Below are positions 33,524 through 42,399 of a stretch of 64,000 bases of DNA, piece after piece. This DNA comes from Maricaulis sp017643475 (GTDB taxonomy: Bacteria; Pseudomonadota; Alphaproteobacteria; Caulobacterales; Maricaulaceae). Location: NCBI RefSeq assembly GCF_047123815.1, contig NZ_CP138920.1, positions 1,488,001 to 1,552,000 on the forward strand, given 5' to 3'. Every line of letters begins with the position of its first letter. The stretch's first letter is position 1. The position numbers and the translations under genes are program-made. Below the pieces are notes generated by a model. It searched no databases and had not been told where the DNA came from. It was given only the letters and a program-made list of their open reading frames with translations.

Positions 33524-34069
33524 ATGACGCTCGAGATTGCATCTTCCCGCTTGCGACTGATCGCACTCGACGCCGAGCTTGCCCGCCTGCAGCTCGAAGA
33601 CCGGCTGGCCTTTTTCAAGGCTCTGGGCGTCGAAATCGAACCCAGCTGGCCGCCGGAACTCATGGATAAAAACGCCCTGCACTGGGCAGCCGACCGGCTG
33701 AGTGACGAGCCGGGTCAGCAAGGCTGGCACGCCTGGGTCTATATCTCCCCCGTGCTCAATCGCCTGGTGGGGTGCGCCGGCTACAAGGGACCACCGGATG
33801 CGAACGGCTCCGTCGAGATCGGCTATTCCATGCTGCAATCCTATCGTGAACAGGGCCTGGCGACCGAAGGAGTCATGACACTTCTGGAATGGGCCTACAG
33901 ACACGAGACTGTCAAATCGATCACCGCCGTGACACGCGCCGATCGCGATGCCTCTCACCGCGTGCTCGAAAAAGCCGGTTTCCAGCTGGTGGGCACGCGT
34001 TTCGATGAAGCCGAGGATTGCGACGTCGTCGAGTGGGAACACCATCCAGCCCGCGAAGTTGCGGCCTGA
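33524..34069 (+). CDS. GNAT-family N-acetyltransferase
   Basis: 181-aa RimJ/RimL-type acetyltransferase. It opens IASSRLRLIALDAELARLQL. The acetyl-CoA region is VEIGYSMLQSYREQGLATEG, followed by TRADRDASHRVLEKAGFQLV, the standard motif B. ATG 33524 is preferred because the upstream in-frame extension is Gly-rich and unlike the family. It may acetylate a small amine or a protein N-terminus. It is monocistronic, with convergent regulator genes downstream. Confidence 0.85.
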   Translation: MTLEIASSRLRLIALDAELARLQLEDRLAFFKALGVEIEPSWPPELMDKNALHWAADRLSDEPGQQGWHAWVYISPVLNRLVGCAGYKGPPDANGSVEIGYSMLQSYREQGLATEGVMTLLEWAYRHETVKSITAVTRADRDASHRVLEKAGFQLVGTRFDEAEDCDVVEWEHHPAREVAA

Positions 34070-34089
34070 CCTCGTGTCACATTCCTGAA

Positions 34090-34389
34090 CTAGTCGCCCA
34101 GCAAGGTCCGGATATGATCGAGATAGGCCTGCCAGGCCTTGCGTCCCGTTGCAGTCAGGCTGGCGCGGGTGTGCGGTTTTCGATCGACAAACTGTTTCTC
34201 GATTCCGACATATCCCGCACCTTCCAGCTTGCGCAGGTGCACTGACAAATTGCCGTCACTGGCCCCGGTCTTGTCCTTGAGCTCGTTGAAACTGGCACTC
34301 TCCACCGAGGAGAGATAGGCCATAAGACCCAGTCTCAACTTGCCATGGATGACATCATCCAGGCCGGACGCGTCAAACTCGTCTGCCAT
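34090..34389 (-). CDS. winged-helix transcriptional regulator (MarR/PadR-like)
   Basis: 99-aa single-domain regulator. HGKLRLGLMAYLSSVESASF, then ELKDKTGASDGNLSVHLRKL and AGYVGIEKQFVDRKPHTRAS form a compact winged helix of the type common next to small membrane-protein genes. It lies 2 bp downstream of the membrane-protein gene at 34392-35003 in one operon, so it is probably an autorepressor of the pair. Signal unknown. Confidence 0.85.
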   Translation of the reverse strand: MADEFDASGLDDVIHGKLRLGLMAYLSSVESASFNELKDKTGASDGNLSVHLRKLEGAGYVGIEKQFVDRKPHTRASLTATGRKAWQAYLDHIRTLLGD

Positions 34390-34391
34390 GA

Positions 34392-35003
34392 TCAGCTCTC
34401 TGCGGCGGGTTCAGCGCGCAACAAAAGCACACCCGGCACGACCGCGACCAGCAGCACACTCAACACACAGAAAAGATAGAGTCCCGCGGTGCCGATGAAA
34501 CTGGTGCCCACAGCGCAAAGTATCCAGCTGATCCAGGCCATGACTTTCATCCAGCGCGGGCCACCGAGCGCGGCAACCGTGGTGAAGGCAATGCCATAAG
34601 ACGCCAGCGAAAACAGCGGGATAGTGTCGAAGAGCGTCTGTTCAATCCGCCCCATGGAAAGAGCTGCGACCAGACCTAGCGTATAGGCCACAATGGAGAT
34701 GAACATGGCGTGCCAGACAGCACGGTCGCCGCGGTTTCCAGCTGATCCGGAACCCGGCTTCACGCTCATGCCCTTGCGCAACACCCCCGACCCGATTGAA
34801 CCGACAACTCCAAAACTCAGCCAGACGAGGCCCACCTGTTCGATCGGCAGGCCAGCGCGCCCCGTCAGAATGAACCAGTGTGCCAACAGGGCCAGCGAGG
34901 CCAAGCTGCCCCACCAGATAAAAAAGCGTCCGGACAGGATGGGTGCACGCTCGCCGGCTTCCGCCATTTCACGCAAATAAGACAGGTCAGTATCGCTGCT
35001 CAT
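34392..35003 (-). CDS. membrane protein co-transcribed with a winged-helix regulator
   Basis: 203-aa protein with a soluble N-terminus (MSSDTDLSYLREMAEAGERA) and five or six membrane helices. The soluble start followed by GRFFIWWGSLASLALLAHWF is typical of a membrane-protein family found beside HTH regulators in alphaproteobacteria. Function unknown. A 19-bp dyad sits 15 bp upstream of its start. Confidence 0.72.
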   Translation of the reverse strand: MSSDTDLSYLREMAEAGERAPILSGRFFIWWGSLASLALLAHWFILTGRAGLPIEQVGLVWLSFGVVGSIGSGVLRKGMSVKPGSGSAGNRGDRAVWHAMFISIVAYTLGLVAALSMGRIEQTLFDTIPLFSLASYGIAFTTVAALGGPRWMKVMAWISWILCAVGTSFIGTAGLYLFCVLSVLLVAVVPGVLLLRAEPAAES

Positions 35004-35017
35004 AATATCTCTCCAAG

Positions 35018-35036
35018 TACTTTATAGTTCAAAGTA
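35018..35036. promoter_or_regulatory. operator-like dyad for the winged-helix regulator
   Basis: TACTTT (35018-35023) and AAAGTA (35031-35036) with a 7-base spacer, just upstream of the membrane-protein/regulator operon. The AT-rich palindrome in a GC-rich background is what a small winged-helix autorepressor would bind. Assignment to this regulator is inference. Confidence 0.5.
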
Positions 35037-35119
35037 GAAGCTTTGCATCGCTCTGTCAATTACGGACCCTGCATCACAGGATGCGTGTTCAGTCACGGAC
35101 GCAAATTGACCGGGGAAGA

Positions 35120-36052
35120 TCAGCCCTGGCTGCGCGGATGTGCCTTGTCGTAAAGCTTCAGCAGATTGTCGGCCTCCACCTCGGCATAGACCTGGGTCGT
35201 GGAAAGACTGGCATGACCCAACAATTCCTGGATGGCCCTCAGATCTCCACCATGTGCCAGAAGGTGGGTGGCAAAGGCATGGCGCAAAGCATGCGGCGTC
35301 GCACTGGGCGCCAGCCCCAGCGCGAGACGCATATCCTCGACCAGTTTCTGCACTGGCCTCGGGCCCAGCGGACCGCCGCGCACGCCGCGGAAAAGCGCGA
35401 CTTCCGGCTCGAGATCAAAAGGGGCCAGCGCGGCATATTTGCGAACAGCCTCTGCCACATTCGGCAAAACCGGGACCAGCCGGGTCTTTCCGCCCTTGCC
35501 GGTCACACGCAAGCCCTCGCCCAGCGATCGGTCCCGCCCGGTCAGTGACAGGGCCTCGGAGATGCGAAGACCGCAGCCGTACAAGAGCAGCAGAACTGCA
35601 ACATCGCGTGCGGCGACCCAGTCGGGCACATCCCGCTCGCCAACCTGTTCGACCAGGTCCCGCGCGGCTGTCTCACTGATCGGTTTGGGTTTGGATCGCG
35701 GCACCTTGGGTAGCTCCACCAGCAACAAGGCCGTGCTCGACACCTCCCAGCGACGCTCGAGATAGGTGTAGAAGGAGCGCAGCGCCGACATCTCACGCGC
35801 CAGCGAACGCGCCGCCAGGCCCGTCTTGCGCCGCGCAGCCATGAAGGCCCGGAAGTCACGCGCACTCACTTCACTGAGCGTTTGCAGCGAAACAGCCTCG
35901 CCGAGATGACCGGTCAGGAAGGCCACAAAGCCCGAAATGTCCCGTTGATAGGCATCCACCGTCTTGAGGCTCAACCGGCGTTCACCCGCAAGGTGCTGGA
36001 GGAAAGCTGTCAGCGCGTCCGAGGCGCTGGTCTTCAGCGCGGATGCATCCAT
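35120..36052 (-). CDS. xerC: tyrosine recombinase XerC
   Basis: 310-aa site-specific recombinase. The N-terminal SAM-like domain (LTAFLQHLAGERRLSLKTVD) is followed by a catalytic domain with Arg in YGCGLRISEALSL, Lys in GKGGKTRLVPV, His/Arg in HALRHAFATHLL, His in LLGHASLSTTQ and Tyr in VYAEV. It resolves chromosome dimers at dif with XerD. Its start overlaps the 3' end of the DUF484 gene by 19 bp, and that pairing is conserved in many proteobacteria. Confidence 0.93.
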   Translation of the reverse strand: MDASALKTSASDALTAFLQHLAGERRLSLKTVDAYQRDISGFVAFLTGHLGEAVSLQTLSEVSARDFRAFMAARRKTGLAARSLAREMSALRSFYTYLERRWEVSSTALLLVELPKVPRSKPKPISETAARDLVEQVGERDVPDWVAARDVAVLLLLYGCGLRISEALSLTGRDRSLGEGLRVTGKGGKTRLVPVLPNVAEAVRKYAALAPFDLEPEVALFRGVRGGPLGPRPVQKLVEDMRLALGLAPSATPHALRHAFATHLLAHGGDLRAIQELLGHASLSTTQVYAEVEADNLLKLYDKAHPRSQG

Positions 36053-36720
36053 TGCACAATCAGTCGCTCGGTAACGCGGGCCAGGAAGTTGAGCAATTCC
36101 GTACCCTGTCCGAACTGGAAGAGTTGCGGATCCCGCGCTGCCAGCGCGAACAGGCCGTCATGCCCATGAAAGTCCAGACGCACAATGGCCTGGGACCGCA
36201 TCCGGGCTCCCTGCTGGCCATAGATTTCATGCGCACGCTCTGCATCGACAGGACCGACTATTTCCACCCGCTCGCCCATCACACTGGAGACCATGCCCTC
36301 GGACGCGCCCAGAACGGATTCCGCACTCTTGAGCGGCGCATGGCCCTCGATCAGCACCCGGCAGACATCAACGCCCAGCGCCCCGGTGAGGCGGCTGGAG
36401 ATCTTGCGGTCCAGGCCTGCAAGACTGTCCACTTCAAGCAAGCCCAGGACGGCAGCATGGATCTGGGACTGGATGGCCAGATTGGCGCGGGCCGTCTCGA
36501 CAATGCTCTCATTCATCGCCTTGTACTGGCGCAGTTCGCCCATCAGCTTTTCGCGTGCGGCATTGCCGATATCGATCACACCCTCGGCAGACGGGTTTTC
36601 GGTTACGCGCGCAAAGAGCTCGGCGTCCTCGCGGACGAAATCCGGATTGCGCATCAGGAACTCCCGGATCATCTCGATATCGAGCTGGCCGGACCGGGTT
36701 TCGTCAGTGGTCGTGGACAT
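36034..36720 (-). CDS. DUF484 family protein
   Basis: 228-aa soluble protein. MIREFLMRNPDFVREDAELF is the DUF484 N-terminal signature, followed by a coiled coil (REKLMGELRQYKAMNESIVE) and a GAF-like domain from about residue 95. DUF484 genes are usually next to xerC, as here, but have no established function. ATG 36720 is preferred over an upstream start because AGAGG precedes it and the family begins with a short polar lead. Confidence 0.87.
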   Translation of the reverse strand: MSTTTDETRSGQLDIEMIREFLMRNPDFVREDAELFARVTENPSAEGVIDIGNAAREKLMGELRQYKAMNESIVETARANLAIQSQIHAAVLGLLEVDSLAGLDRKISSRLTGALGVDVCRVLIEGHAPLKSAESVLGASEGMVSSVMGERVEIVGPVDAERAHEIYGQQGARMRSQAIVRLDFHGHDGLFALAARDPQLFQFGQGTELLNFLARVTERLIVQWMHPR

Positions 36721-36795
36721 AGGCTTTGCCTCTTCTGGCGCTGACGGGCAATTTGAGGGCCCGTACAAACCGAATCATTTCTGACATTCTGCCCT

Positions 36796-38970
36796 GTGAC
36801 CGAGCCGAAAGTGAAATCGCAAAGCCGAGCCGCGGTACTTTTTCCGATGCCGCTGCCGGAGGCGTTTGACTATTGGGTGCCCGATGGCCTGGAGCTCCAC
36901 CCGGGTGATCACGTCATTGCCCCGCTCGGTCAGCGCCGCGCCCACGGCGTGGTCTGGGCCATCAAGGACGGCCCCGGCGAACGGGAATTGAAGAGCGTAG
37001 AAAGCCGCATGGATGGCGCACCCATCCCCGAAGGCACACGCAATCTCGTCGACTGGGCCGCAAAATACCTGGTCCAGCCACCCGGAATCCTCCTGCGTTC
37101 GGTCCTGCGCAGCCAGGACGCCCTGAAACCCTCGCCGACCGAGACACTCTATGTCCGCGGCGATGCGGAGCCTCCGCGCATGACCGCTGCGCGCGAAAAA
37201 GTGCTCGATGCCGTGGACAGTCTGACAGAGGCCAGCGCCGCCGATATCGCCCGCGAAGCCGGGGTGAGCTCTGGTGTTGTAAAGGGCCTGGCCGAGACCG
37301 GGGCCCTGCACTCGATCACCAAGCTGGTGGACCCACCCTTCGACAAGCCGGATCCGGAGCTGGAGGGCCTGCCGCTGACACAGCTCCAGGCCGAAGCGGC
37401 GGGTGTGCTCCGACGCCTGGTCAAGACAGGCGGTTTCCAGTCTGCCCTGCTGGACGGTGTCACCGGTTCGGGCAAGACGGAAGTCTATTTCGAGGCCATC
37501 GCCGAGATCCTGCGCCAGGACGAGCGGGCCCAGATCCTGATCATGCTGCCGGAGATCGCGCTGACCGAGGCCGTGCTCAGCCGGTTCGAGAAACGCTTCG
37601 GCGCGCAGCCGGCCCTCTGGCATTCCGGTGCCGGGCCGAAGAACCGCCGCCGCGCCTGGCGCGAAATCGCGGAAGGTCGCGCCCGTATCGTTGTCGGCGC
37701 GCGATCCGCGCTGTTCCTGCCCTTCCCCAATCTCAAGATGATCATCGTCGACGAGGAACACGACCCGACCTACAAACAGGGAGAGGGGCTGCATTACCAG
37801 GCGCGTGATCTGGCCGTGGTCCGGGCCAAGCTGGAAGGCGCCAATGTCATCCTGGCCTCGGCGACGCCCTCGCTGGAGAGCCTGACCAATGCCCAGGCCG
37901 GGCGTTATGTGCATGTGCGCCTGCCAGCCCGTCCCGGTGCGGCCATCCTGCCGGCAGTGGATACGATTGACCTGCGCGAGACCCCGGCCGAAGACGGCCG
38001 CTGGCTCTCCCCGCCGCTGATCGAGGCCATGCGCGATACGCTGGAGCGCGGTGAACAGAGCCTGCTCTATCTCAACCGCCGCGGTTACGCGCCGCTGGTT
38101 CTGTGCCGCAAGTGCGGGCACCGCATGGTCTCGCCGGACACCCAGTCCTATCTGGTCGAGCACCGCTATACCGGCCGCCTGGTCTGTCACGTCACCGGCT
38201 TTTCCATGCCCAAACCCAAGCTGTGCCCGAACTGCAAGGCCGAGGACAGCCTGACCTCTGTAGGGCCCGGCGTGGAACGGGTCGCCGAGGAAGCGCGCCA
38301 TCTCTTCCCCGAAACCCGGGTCGAGATCTATTCCTCCGACAGCTCCTCCGGTGCCGACATTGTCGAGCGTATGGAAAACAGCGAGATCGATATCCTGGTC
38401 GGTACCCAGATTGCCGCCAAGGGTCACAACTTCCCCAACCTGACCCTGGTCGGCGTGATCGACGCGGATCTGGGCCTGGCGGGCGGTGATCCACGTGCAG
38501 GCGAGCGTACCTATCAGACCCTGGTCCAGGTGGCGGGCCGGGCCGGCCGCGCCGAACGCCCGGGACGCGCCCTCCTGCAGACCCACCAGCCCGAACACGA
38601 AGCCATCCAGGCCCTCGTTGCCGGGGATCGGGACGCCTTCCTGGAAACCGAGATCATGGCGCGTGAAATGCTGGGCCTGCCACCGTTCGGGCGCATGGCC
38701 TCGATCGGTTTCATGGCCATGAACCCCAAGGCCGTCGAGGACGCCGCCGCCAATTTCGCAGCAGCAGCGCCGGTCACTGACGGTGTGGAAATCTGGGGCC
38801 CGGCCGAACCCCCGCTCGCCATCGTGCGCGGCTGGCACCGCCGCCGCGTTCTCGTGCGCGCTGACAAGACCATCGATATGTCCGCCTATGTCCGCGCCTG
38901 GCGCAAACGCGTGAAAACCCCGCCCTCGGTGCGGGTCTCCGTGGATATCGATCCCTACAGCTTTCTCTAG
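36796..38970 (+). CDS. priA: primosomal protein N' (PriA) with a degraded zinc site
   Basis: 724-aa superfamily 2 helicase that restarts stalled replication forks. Walker A is GVTGSGKTEVYFEAI, Walker B is MIIVDEEHDPTYKQ and motif VI is QVAGRAGRAERPGRALLQ. The zinc-binding insert normally has four CxxC pairs. Here C437/C440 and C477/C480 are intact, but the second pair is S446-P-D-T449 and the third is C464-H-V-T467, so three of four ligands of one zinc site are missing. Helicase motifs are intact. GTG start at 36796. Confidence 0.95.
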   Translation: MTEPKVKSQSRAAVLFPMPLPEAFDYWVPDGLELHPGDHVIAPLGQRRAHGVVWAIKDGPGERELKSVESRMDGAPIPEGTRNLVDWAAKYLVQPPGILLRSVLRSQDALKPSPTETLYVRGDAEPPRMTAAREKVLDAVDSLTEASAADIAREAGVSSGVVKGLAETGALHSITKLVDPPFDKPDPELEGLPLTQLQAEAAGVLRRLVKTGGFQSALLDGVTGSGKTEVYFEAIAEILRQDERAQILIMLPEIALTEAVLSRFEKRFGAQPALWHSGAGPKNRRRAWREIAEGRARIVVGARSALFLPFPNLKMIIVDEEHDPTYKQGEGLHYQARDLAVVRAKLEGANVILASATPSLESLTNAQAGRYVHVRLPARPGAAILPAVDTIDLRETPAEDGRWLSPPLIEAMRDTLERGEQSLLYLNRRGYAPLVLCRKCGHRMVSPDTQSYLVEHRYTGRLVCHVTGFSMPKPKLCPNCKAEDSLTSVGPGVERVAEEARHLFPETRVEIYSSDSSSGADIVERMENSEIDILVGTQIAAKGHNFPNLTLVGVIDADLGLAGGDPRAGERTYQTLVQVAGRAGRAERPGRALLQTHQPEHEAIQALVAGDRDAFLETEIMAREMLGLPPFGRMASIGFMAMNPKAVEDAAANFAAAAPVTDGVEIWGPAEPPLAIVRGWHRRRVLVRADKTIDMSAYVRAWRKRVKTPPSVRVSVDIDPYSFL

Positions 38971-39075
38971 GACGCTCGCCAAAGTTTCAGCGAAGGCCAG
39001 ACCGAGATCGCGGATGACATCACACGCACAGCGCGTTAGGAGTGCACAAAGACCCTACAACCGGAACGACCATTC

Positions 39076-39885
39076 ATGATCGAATTTCTCACCTCGCCTG
39101 CCGTCTGGATGTCCCTGCTGACGCTGACCTTCCTGGAAGTCGTGCTGGGTGTGGACAATGTGGTCTTTGTTTCGGTTGCGTCGCAGCGCCTGCCCGAGGA
39201 AAAACAGGCCAAGGGCCGTGATATCGGCATCTGGTCCGGTGCGGCCATGCGCATCCTCTTGCTGTTTGCCCTGGTCTGGCTGACCGGGCTGACCCATGCC
39301 ACCCTCTTCACCCTGCCGGAGATGTTTGCCGGCCTGGCGGATCCGGAGCATCCCGAAGTGCTGATGGATATCACGCTGGAGGATGTGATCCTGTTTGGCG
39401 GCGGCCTCTTCCTGTTGTGGAAGGGCACCGAGGAAATCCACGACACGATCGAGGGTGAGCATCACGGCGCCGGCGGCGGCAAGGTCTCTTCCATGTTCAT
39501 CGTGGTCGCCCAGATGACCGCCATCAACATGGTCTTCTCGCTGGACAGTGTGCTGACCGCCGTGGGCATGACGCGCGATCTGGGCGGTGACGGCGCCGAA
39601 GGCATCCGCCTGGCCGTCATGGTGCTGGCTGTGGTCATCTCGACCATCATCATGGTCGCCTCGGCCAAGTCGGTTGCCGGCTTCCTGGAGAAATACGCCA
39701 CCGCGAAAATGCTGGCCCTGTGTTTTATCCTTCTGGTCGGCATGGCCCTGGTCGCCGACGGTCTCGGCTTCCACATCCCGCGTGGTTATCTCTACTTCGC
39801 CATCGCCTTCTCCCTCTTCGTGGAGACGCTGAACATCCTGGCCCGCAACAAGCGCGAGGCGGACAAGGCAGCGGAGGGGCATTAG
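39076..39885 (+). CDS. TerC-family integral membrane protein
   Basis: 269-aa protein with about seven helices. The acidic motifs LEVVLGVDNVVFVSVASQRL and MTAINMVFSLDSVLTAVGMT are hallmarks of the TerC/Alx family, which exports manganese or other divalent metals; GGGLFLLWKGTEEIHDTIEG is the connecting loop. I looked for a yybP-ykoY manganese riboswitch in the 105-bp leader and saw no clear match. It is monocistronic. It overlaps the convergent gene's 3' end by 4 bp. Confidence 0.9.
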   Translation: MIEFLTSPAVWMSLLTLTFLEVVLGVDNVVFVSVASQRLPEEKQAKGRDIGIWSGAAMRILLLFALVWLTGLTHATLFTLPEMFAGLADPEHPEVLMDITLEDVILFGGGLFLLWKGTEEIHDTIEGEHHGAGGGKVSSMFIVVAQMTAINMVFSLDSVLTAVGMTRDLGGDGAEGIRLAVMVLAVVISTIIMVASAKSVAGFLEKYATAKMLALCFILLVGMALVADGLGFHIPRGYLYFAIAFSLFVETLNILARNKREADKAAEGH

Positions 39886-40613
39886 CCTTCCGGGAAATAC
39901 CCCAGCAGCCCCGTGCTCTTGTTCAGATCCTCGCGGTCTTCGAGCTGGTCGGGATTGAAGCTCCAGAGCTCAGCCACGCGCAGATGATCATCCTCGGCCG
40001 GGGTCAGGTCCTGCATCTCTTCCGGTTCACGTCCGGTGAGGTCGCCAAAGCCCAGTTCGATCTCTTCCGGCGTGGTCTCTCCGAAATTGTCGAGGAAACC
40101 GTCGCCCTGGCCCACATAGGTGAGGCCGCGGGTCAGCTTGCCGTCGCGGGCGCGATACCAGGCAATGTAACCCGCACCGGGAAAGCCGCCGAAATACTGC
40201 GCCTCACCGAAGTTTGCGGAGAGCTGTTCCAGCACCTCTTCCACCTCGACAACAGACAATTCGTCGACCGGGCCGAGATGACGGGTCGTCACCGCCACCC
40301 AGCCATCAATCACCGACGCCACAAAGGCCGCCGGATTGATCGCCAGCTTGCCAAAACCCGCCGCACTCATCTCCTGTGTCATCTTAAGGCCCGAGGCCCA
40401 GTTGCTGGCCTGGACATCTTCCAGACCCAGCGCATCGACCACGGCCTGCGGATCATCAGCGCGCACGGCCAGCCAGTTGGACCGACGCCCGAACTTCGCG
40501 GGCCGATCAGGGCGGTCGGAGACCGGGTGCGCCAGGCGCACGAATTGCGGCGCGGTATTTTCACCCGCGCCCTGCGCACTCCCAAACAATCGCGCCAGAA
40601 ACTCCACCAGCAT
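39882..40613 (-). CDS. conserved hypothetical protein (243 aa)
   Basis: Soluble acidic protein of 243 aa with no signal peptide or membrane segment. Alpha/beta content with segments KFGRRSNWLAVRADDPQAVV, IDGWVAVTTRHLGPVDELSV, QYFGGFPGAGYIAWYRARDG and a Trp/acidic C-terminus (LRVAELWSFNPDQLED). The order, with a conserved G-W-V and later W-S-x-x-P, is seen in some bacterial immunity-like proteins, but I do not recognise a family. ATG 40613 has GAAGGGA upstream; the upstream in-frame extension is translation of the palindromic repeat and is not protein. Confidence 0.65.
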   Translation of the reverse strand: MLVEFLARLFGSAQGAGENTAPQFVRLAHPVSDRPDRPAKFGRRSNWLAVRADDPQAVVDALGLEDVQASNWASGLKMTQEMSAAGFGKLAINPAAFVASVIDGWVAVTTRHLGPVDELSVVEVEEVLEQLSANFGEAQYFGGFPGAGYIAWYRARDGKLTRGLTYVGQGDGFLDNFGETTPEEIELGFGDLTGREPEEMQDLTPAEDDHLRVAELWSFNPDQLEDREDLNKSTGLLGYFPEG

Positions 40614-40709
40614 GTCGGATCCCTTCTCGAAGTGGCGGCAGCATGCATGTCTGGAGGGGAAGGTCCAGCGGGTGGTGGACGTGGAAAGCGGGCGAGCCAC
40701 AAAATCATC

Positions 40710-40826
40710 CGTCATCCCTGCGAAGGCAGGGACCCAGTTCGTAAGGCTGGGGCCTGCTCCAGAAGGCACCTTTCTCTGAAACACCCTCGCTCGACGAACT
40801 GGGCCCCGATCTTCATCGGGGTGACG
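40710..40826. repeat. 117-bp palindromic intergenic repeat, copy 1
   Basis: About 94% identical (7 differences over 117 bp, same length, same orientation) to 42171-42287. Ends form imperfect inverted repeats of about 33 bp: the CGTCATCCC/GGGGTGACG termini and the CCCAGTTCGT/ACGAACTGGG block. Each end also folds locally (CCCTGC-GAAG-GCAGGG and CCCCGAT-CTTC-ATCGGGG). This is a REP/MITE-like element of a type widespread in proteobacterial genomes. Confidence 0.88.
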
Positions 40827-40843
40827 GTGAGTTTGAGCGGCGG

Positions 40844-42079
40844 TTATTCGCCTAGGAAACAGGCGGAGGGTTCCGGACGAGGAAGAGGTTCTTCGAAAAT
40901 GGGGAGATAAAGGGCCTGAACCTCCTCGCCCGTCAGGCTGGCCTCCAGCTGATCACGCAGACCACATGCGTGTTGGGCCACCGCGTCATTGCCAGACAAG
41001 GAGGCTGCGACACACTGAAAATGATACCAGTCGTGATCATTGGCGAGATACCGATCCTCAGGACGCTCAAACGCCGCTGGCAAATCCTCGCCGATCGGCA
41101 AGGCATCCGCGATTGCGACGGCTTCATCACAGCGGTCCAGCTGCCCGAGAAGCGCAAGCGTCAATCTCAACGCCCGAAGATTCTCGCCCCCGGAATAGAC
41201 TGTGGGATCGGAAAGTCGCTCGATGTCGCGATCAACAATAGGGCGCCAGTATGCCAGCGCAGCTTCGAGACGCGCTCGATCATCTAACGCCTCCCCGAGC
41301 ACAGAATTCATCGCGGCGTGATACTCAGTCAGATCGAACCGCCCCGAAACGAAAGGTTCTTGCGCATAGAGGTCGTCCAAAACCTCCACGGCCTCTTCGG
41401 CTCGTCCATCTGCAATTAGAGCTGCGACAACCATTTCCGCTATTGAGAGTCGCGTCCACGCCCAGTTGGGTATTCGCTGACCATTGATAGTCTGGTGAAT
41501 CGTATTTGTGTGGCTAACAGCAGCCAGCGCCGTGTCCCAGAACGAGTGTGCCGCTACGCGCTCGGCAAACTCCTGGGATGACAGGGTCGTCAGAGCTTCG
41601 CGGCCCAGGCGAACGACGAGCGCGGGTTCATCCATCCGCGAGGCAGACCCGATGGCGGCGCGCCATGCTTCTGCATTGTCGGTTTCCGGACCAAACGTAA
41701 ATGCAATGTCCTCGGATCGCGCAACCTCCAGCCAACCTGAAAGCGCCTCGGCATCTCGGCCTGAGAAATTCAGGTAAGTCAGCCATTGTTCCTGAATGCG
41801 CGGCCCCGTCCGGTGATTGGGAGAGGGCAAACGGCGCGCGATGGACAAACATTGATGCGCCCGGTCGAGACGGTCGGAACCTCCCTTGAACGCATATTGA
41901 ACCCCGTTCAACCCGCCCTGCTCCCGGGCACAATGCATGCCCCACTGTGCGACAAAATCGACGGGATGCAGCTGTATCGCGATGCCCAACGGCCCGTCCT
42001 GCATGCGTTTAGGGACGAAATACGCGCCCACCAACCAGACCAGCAGCAGGACCAGAAATCCGCGGAACAAGAGCTTCAT
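40844..42079 (-). CDS. membrane-anchored TPR-like protein
   Basis: 411-aa protein with an N-terminal membrane anchor (MKLLFRGFLVLLLVWLVGAY) and an all-helical body with TPR-like helices (EEAVEVLDDLYAQEPFVS; LAYWRPIVDRDIERL; CDEAVAIADALP). The stretch MHCAREQGGLNGVQYAFKGG near residue 50 resembles the start of the broken gene at 46710-47879, so the two are distant paralogues. GGGGGAAG precedes ATG 42079. Copies of a 117-bp repeat lie on both sides (17 bp downstream and 91 bp upstream). Role unknown. Confidence 0.7.
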   Translation of the reverse strand: MKLLFRGFLVLLLVWLVGAYFVPKRMQDGPLGIAIQLHPVDFVAQWGMHCAREQGGLNGVQYAFKGGSDRLDRAHQCLSIARRLPSPNHRTGPRIQEQWLTYLNFSGRDAEALSGWLEVARSEDIAFTFGPETDNAEAWRAAIGSASRMDEPALVVRLGREALTTLSSQEFAERVAAHSFWDTALAAVSHTNTIHQTINGQRIPNWAWTRLSIAEMVVAALIADGRAEEAVEVLDDLYAQEPFVSGRFDLTEYHAAMNSVLGEALDDRARLEAALAYWRPIVDRDIERLSDPTVYSGGENLRALRLTLALLGQLDRCDEAVAIADALPIGEDLPAAFERPEDRYLANDHDWYHFQCVAASLSGNDAVAQHACGLRDQLEASLTGEEVQALYLPIFEEPLPRPEPSACFLGE

Positions 42080-42170
42080 GACTTCCCCCAACGCAACTCC
42101 TGCGCACGCTAGCAGCTGGCGCACGTGATGTCTGTGGTGAAAACGGCGGGCGCTGTCCCTCTTCACCCTC

Positions 42171-42287
42171 CGTCATCCCTGCGAAGGTAGGGACCCAGTT
42201 CGTAAGGCTGGATCCTGCTCCAGAAGGCGCCCTTCTCTGAAACACCCTCGCTCGACGAACTGGGCCCCGGTTTTCATCGGGGTGACG
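42171..42287. repeat. 117-bp palindromic intergenic repeat, copy 2
   Basis: Second copy of the element at 40710-40826, in direct orientation, with the same terminal CGTCATCCC/GGGGTGACG and internal CCCAGTTCGT/ACGAACTGGG pairs. It lies upstream of the TPR-like gene. No target-site duplication was identified. Confidence 0.88.
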
Positions 42288-42315
42288 GTGTTTGTGATCA
42301 CTTTAGCCATTTGCT

Positions 42316-42372
42316 GCGTCACCCGACAGTGGCTACGCAGTGGGCTTCTGGGCAATGACAGGACGGGGTGAC
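42316..42372. repeat. 57-bp palindromic element
   Basis: GCGTCACCC (42316-42324) pairs with GGGTGACGC (42364-42372). The terminal bases resemble the ends of the 117-bp repeats, so this may be a shortened or degenerate relative. Confidence 0.5.
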
Positions 42373-42399
42373 GCGATGGGGTTCCGAGACCCCTAATTC

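Noticed and set aside
38971..39075. yybP-ykoY manganese riboswitch before the TerC gene
   Set aside because: The 105-bp leader shows no convincing stem layout or conserved loop motifs of that class.
40614..40784. N-terminal extension of the hypothetical gene ending at 39882
   Set aside because: The added residues (containing VPAFAGMTD) are translation of the palindromic repeat, a known artefact of this repeat class; a good start with RBS lies at 40613.
39720..40910. Long plus-strand ORF opposite the TerC and 39882-40613 genes
   Set aside because: Shadow of real genes on the other frame or strand; composition is Arg/His/Gln-rich and it overlaps two well supported genes and a repeat.
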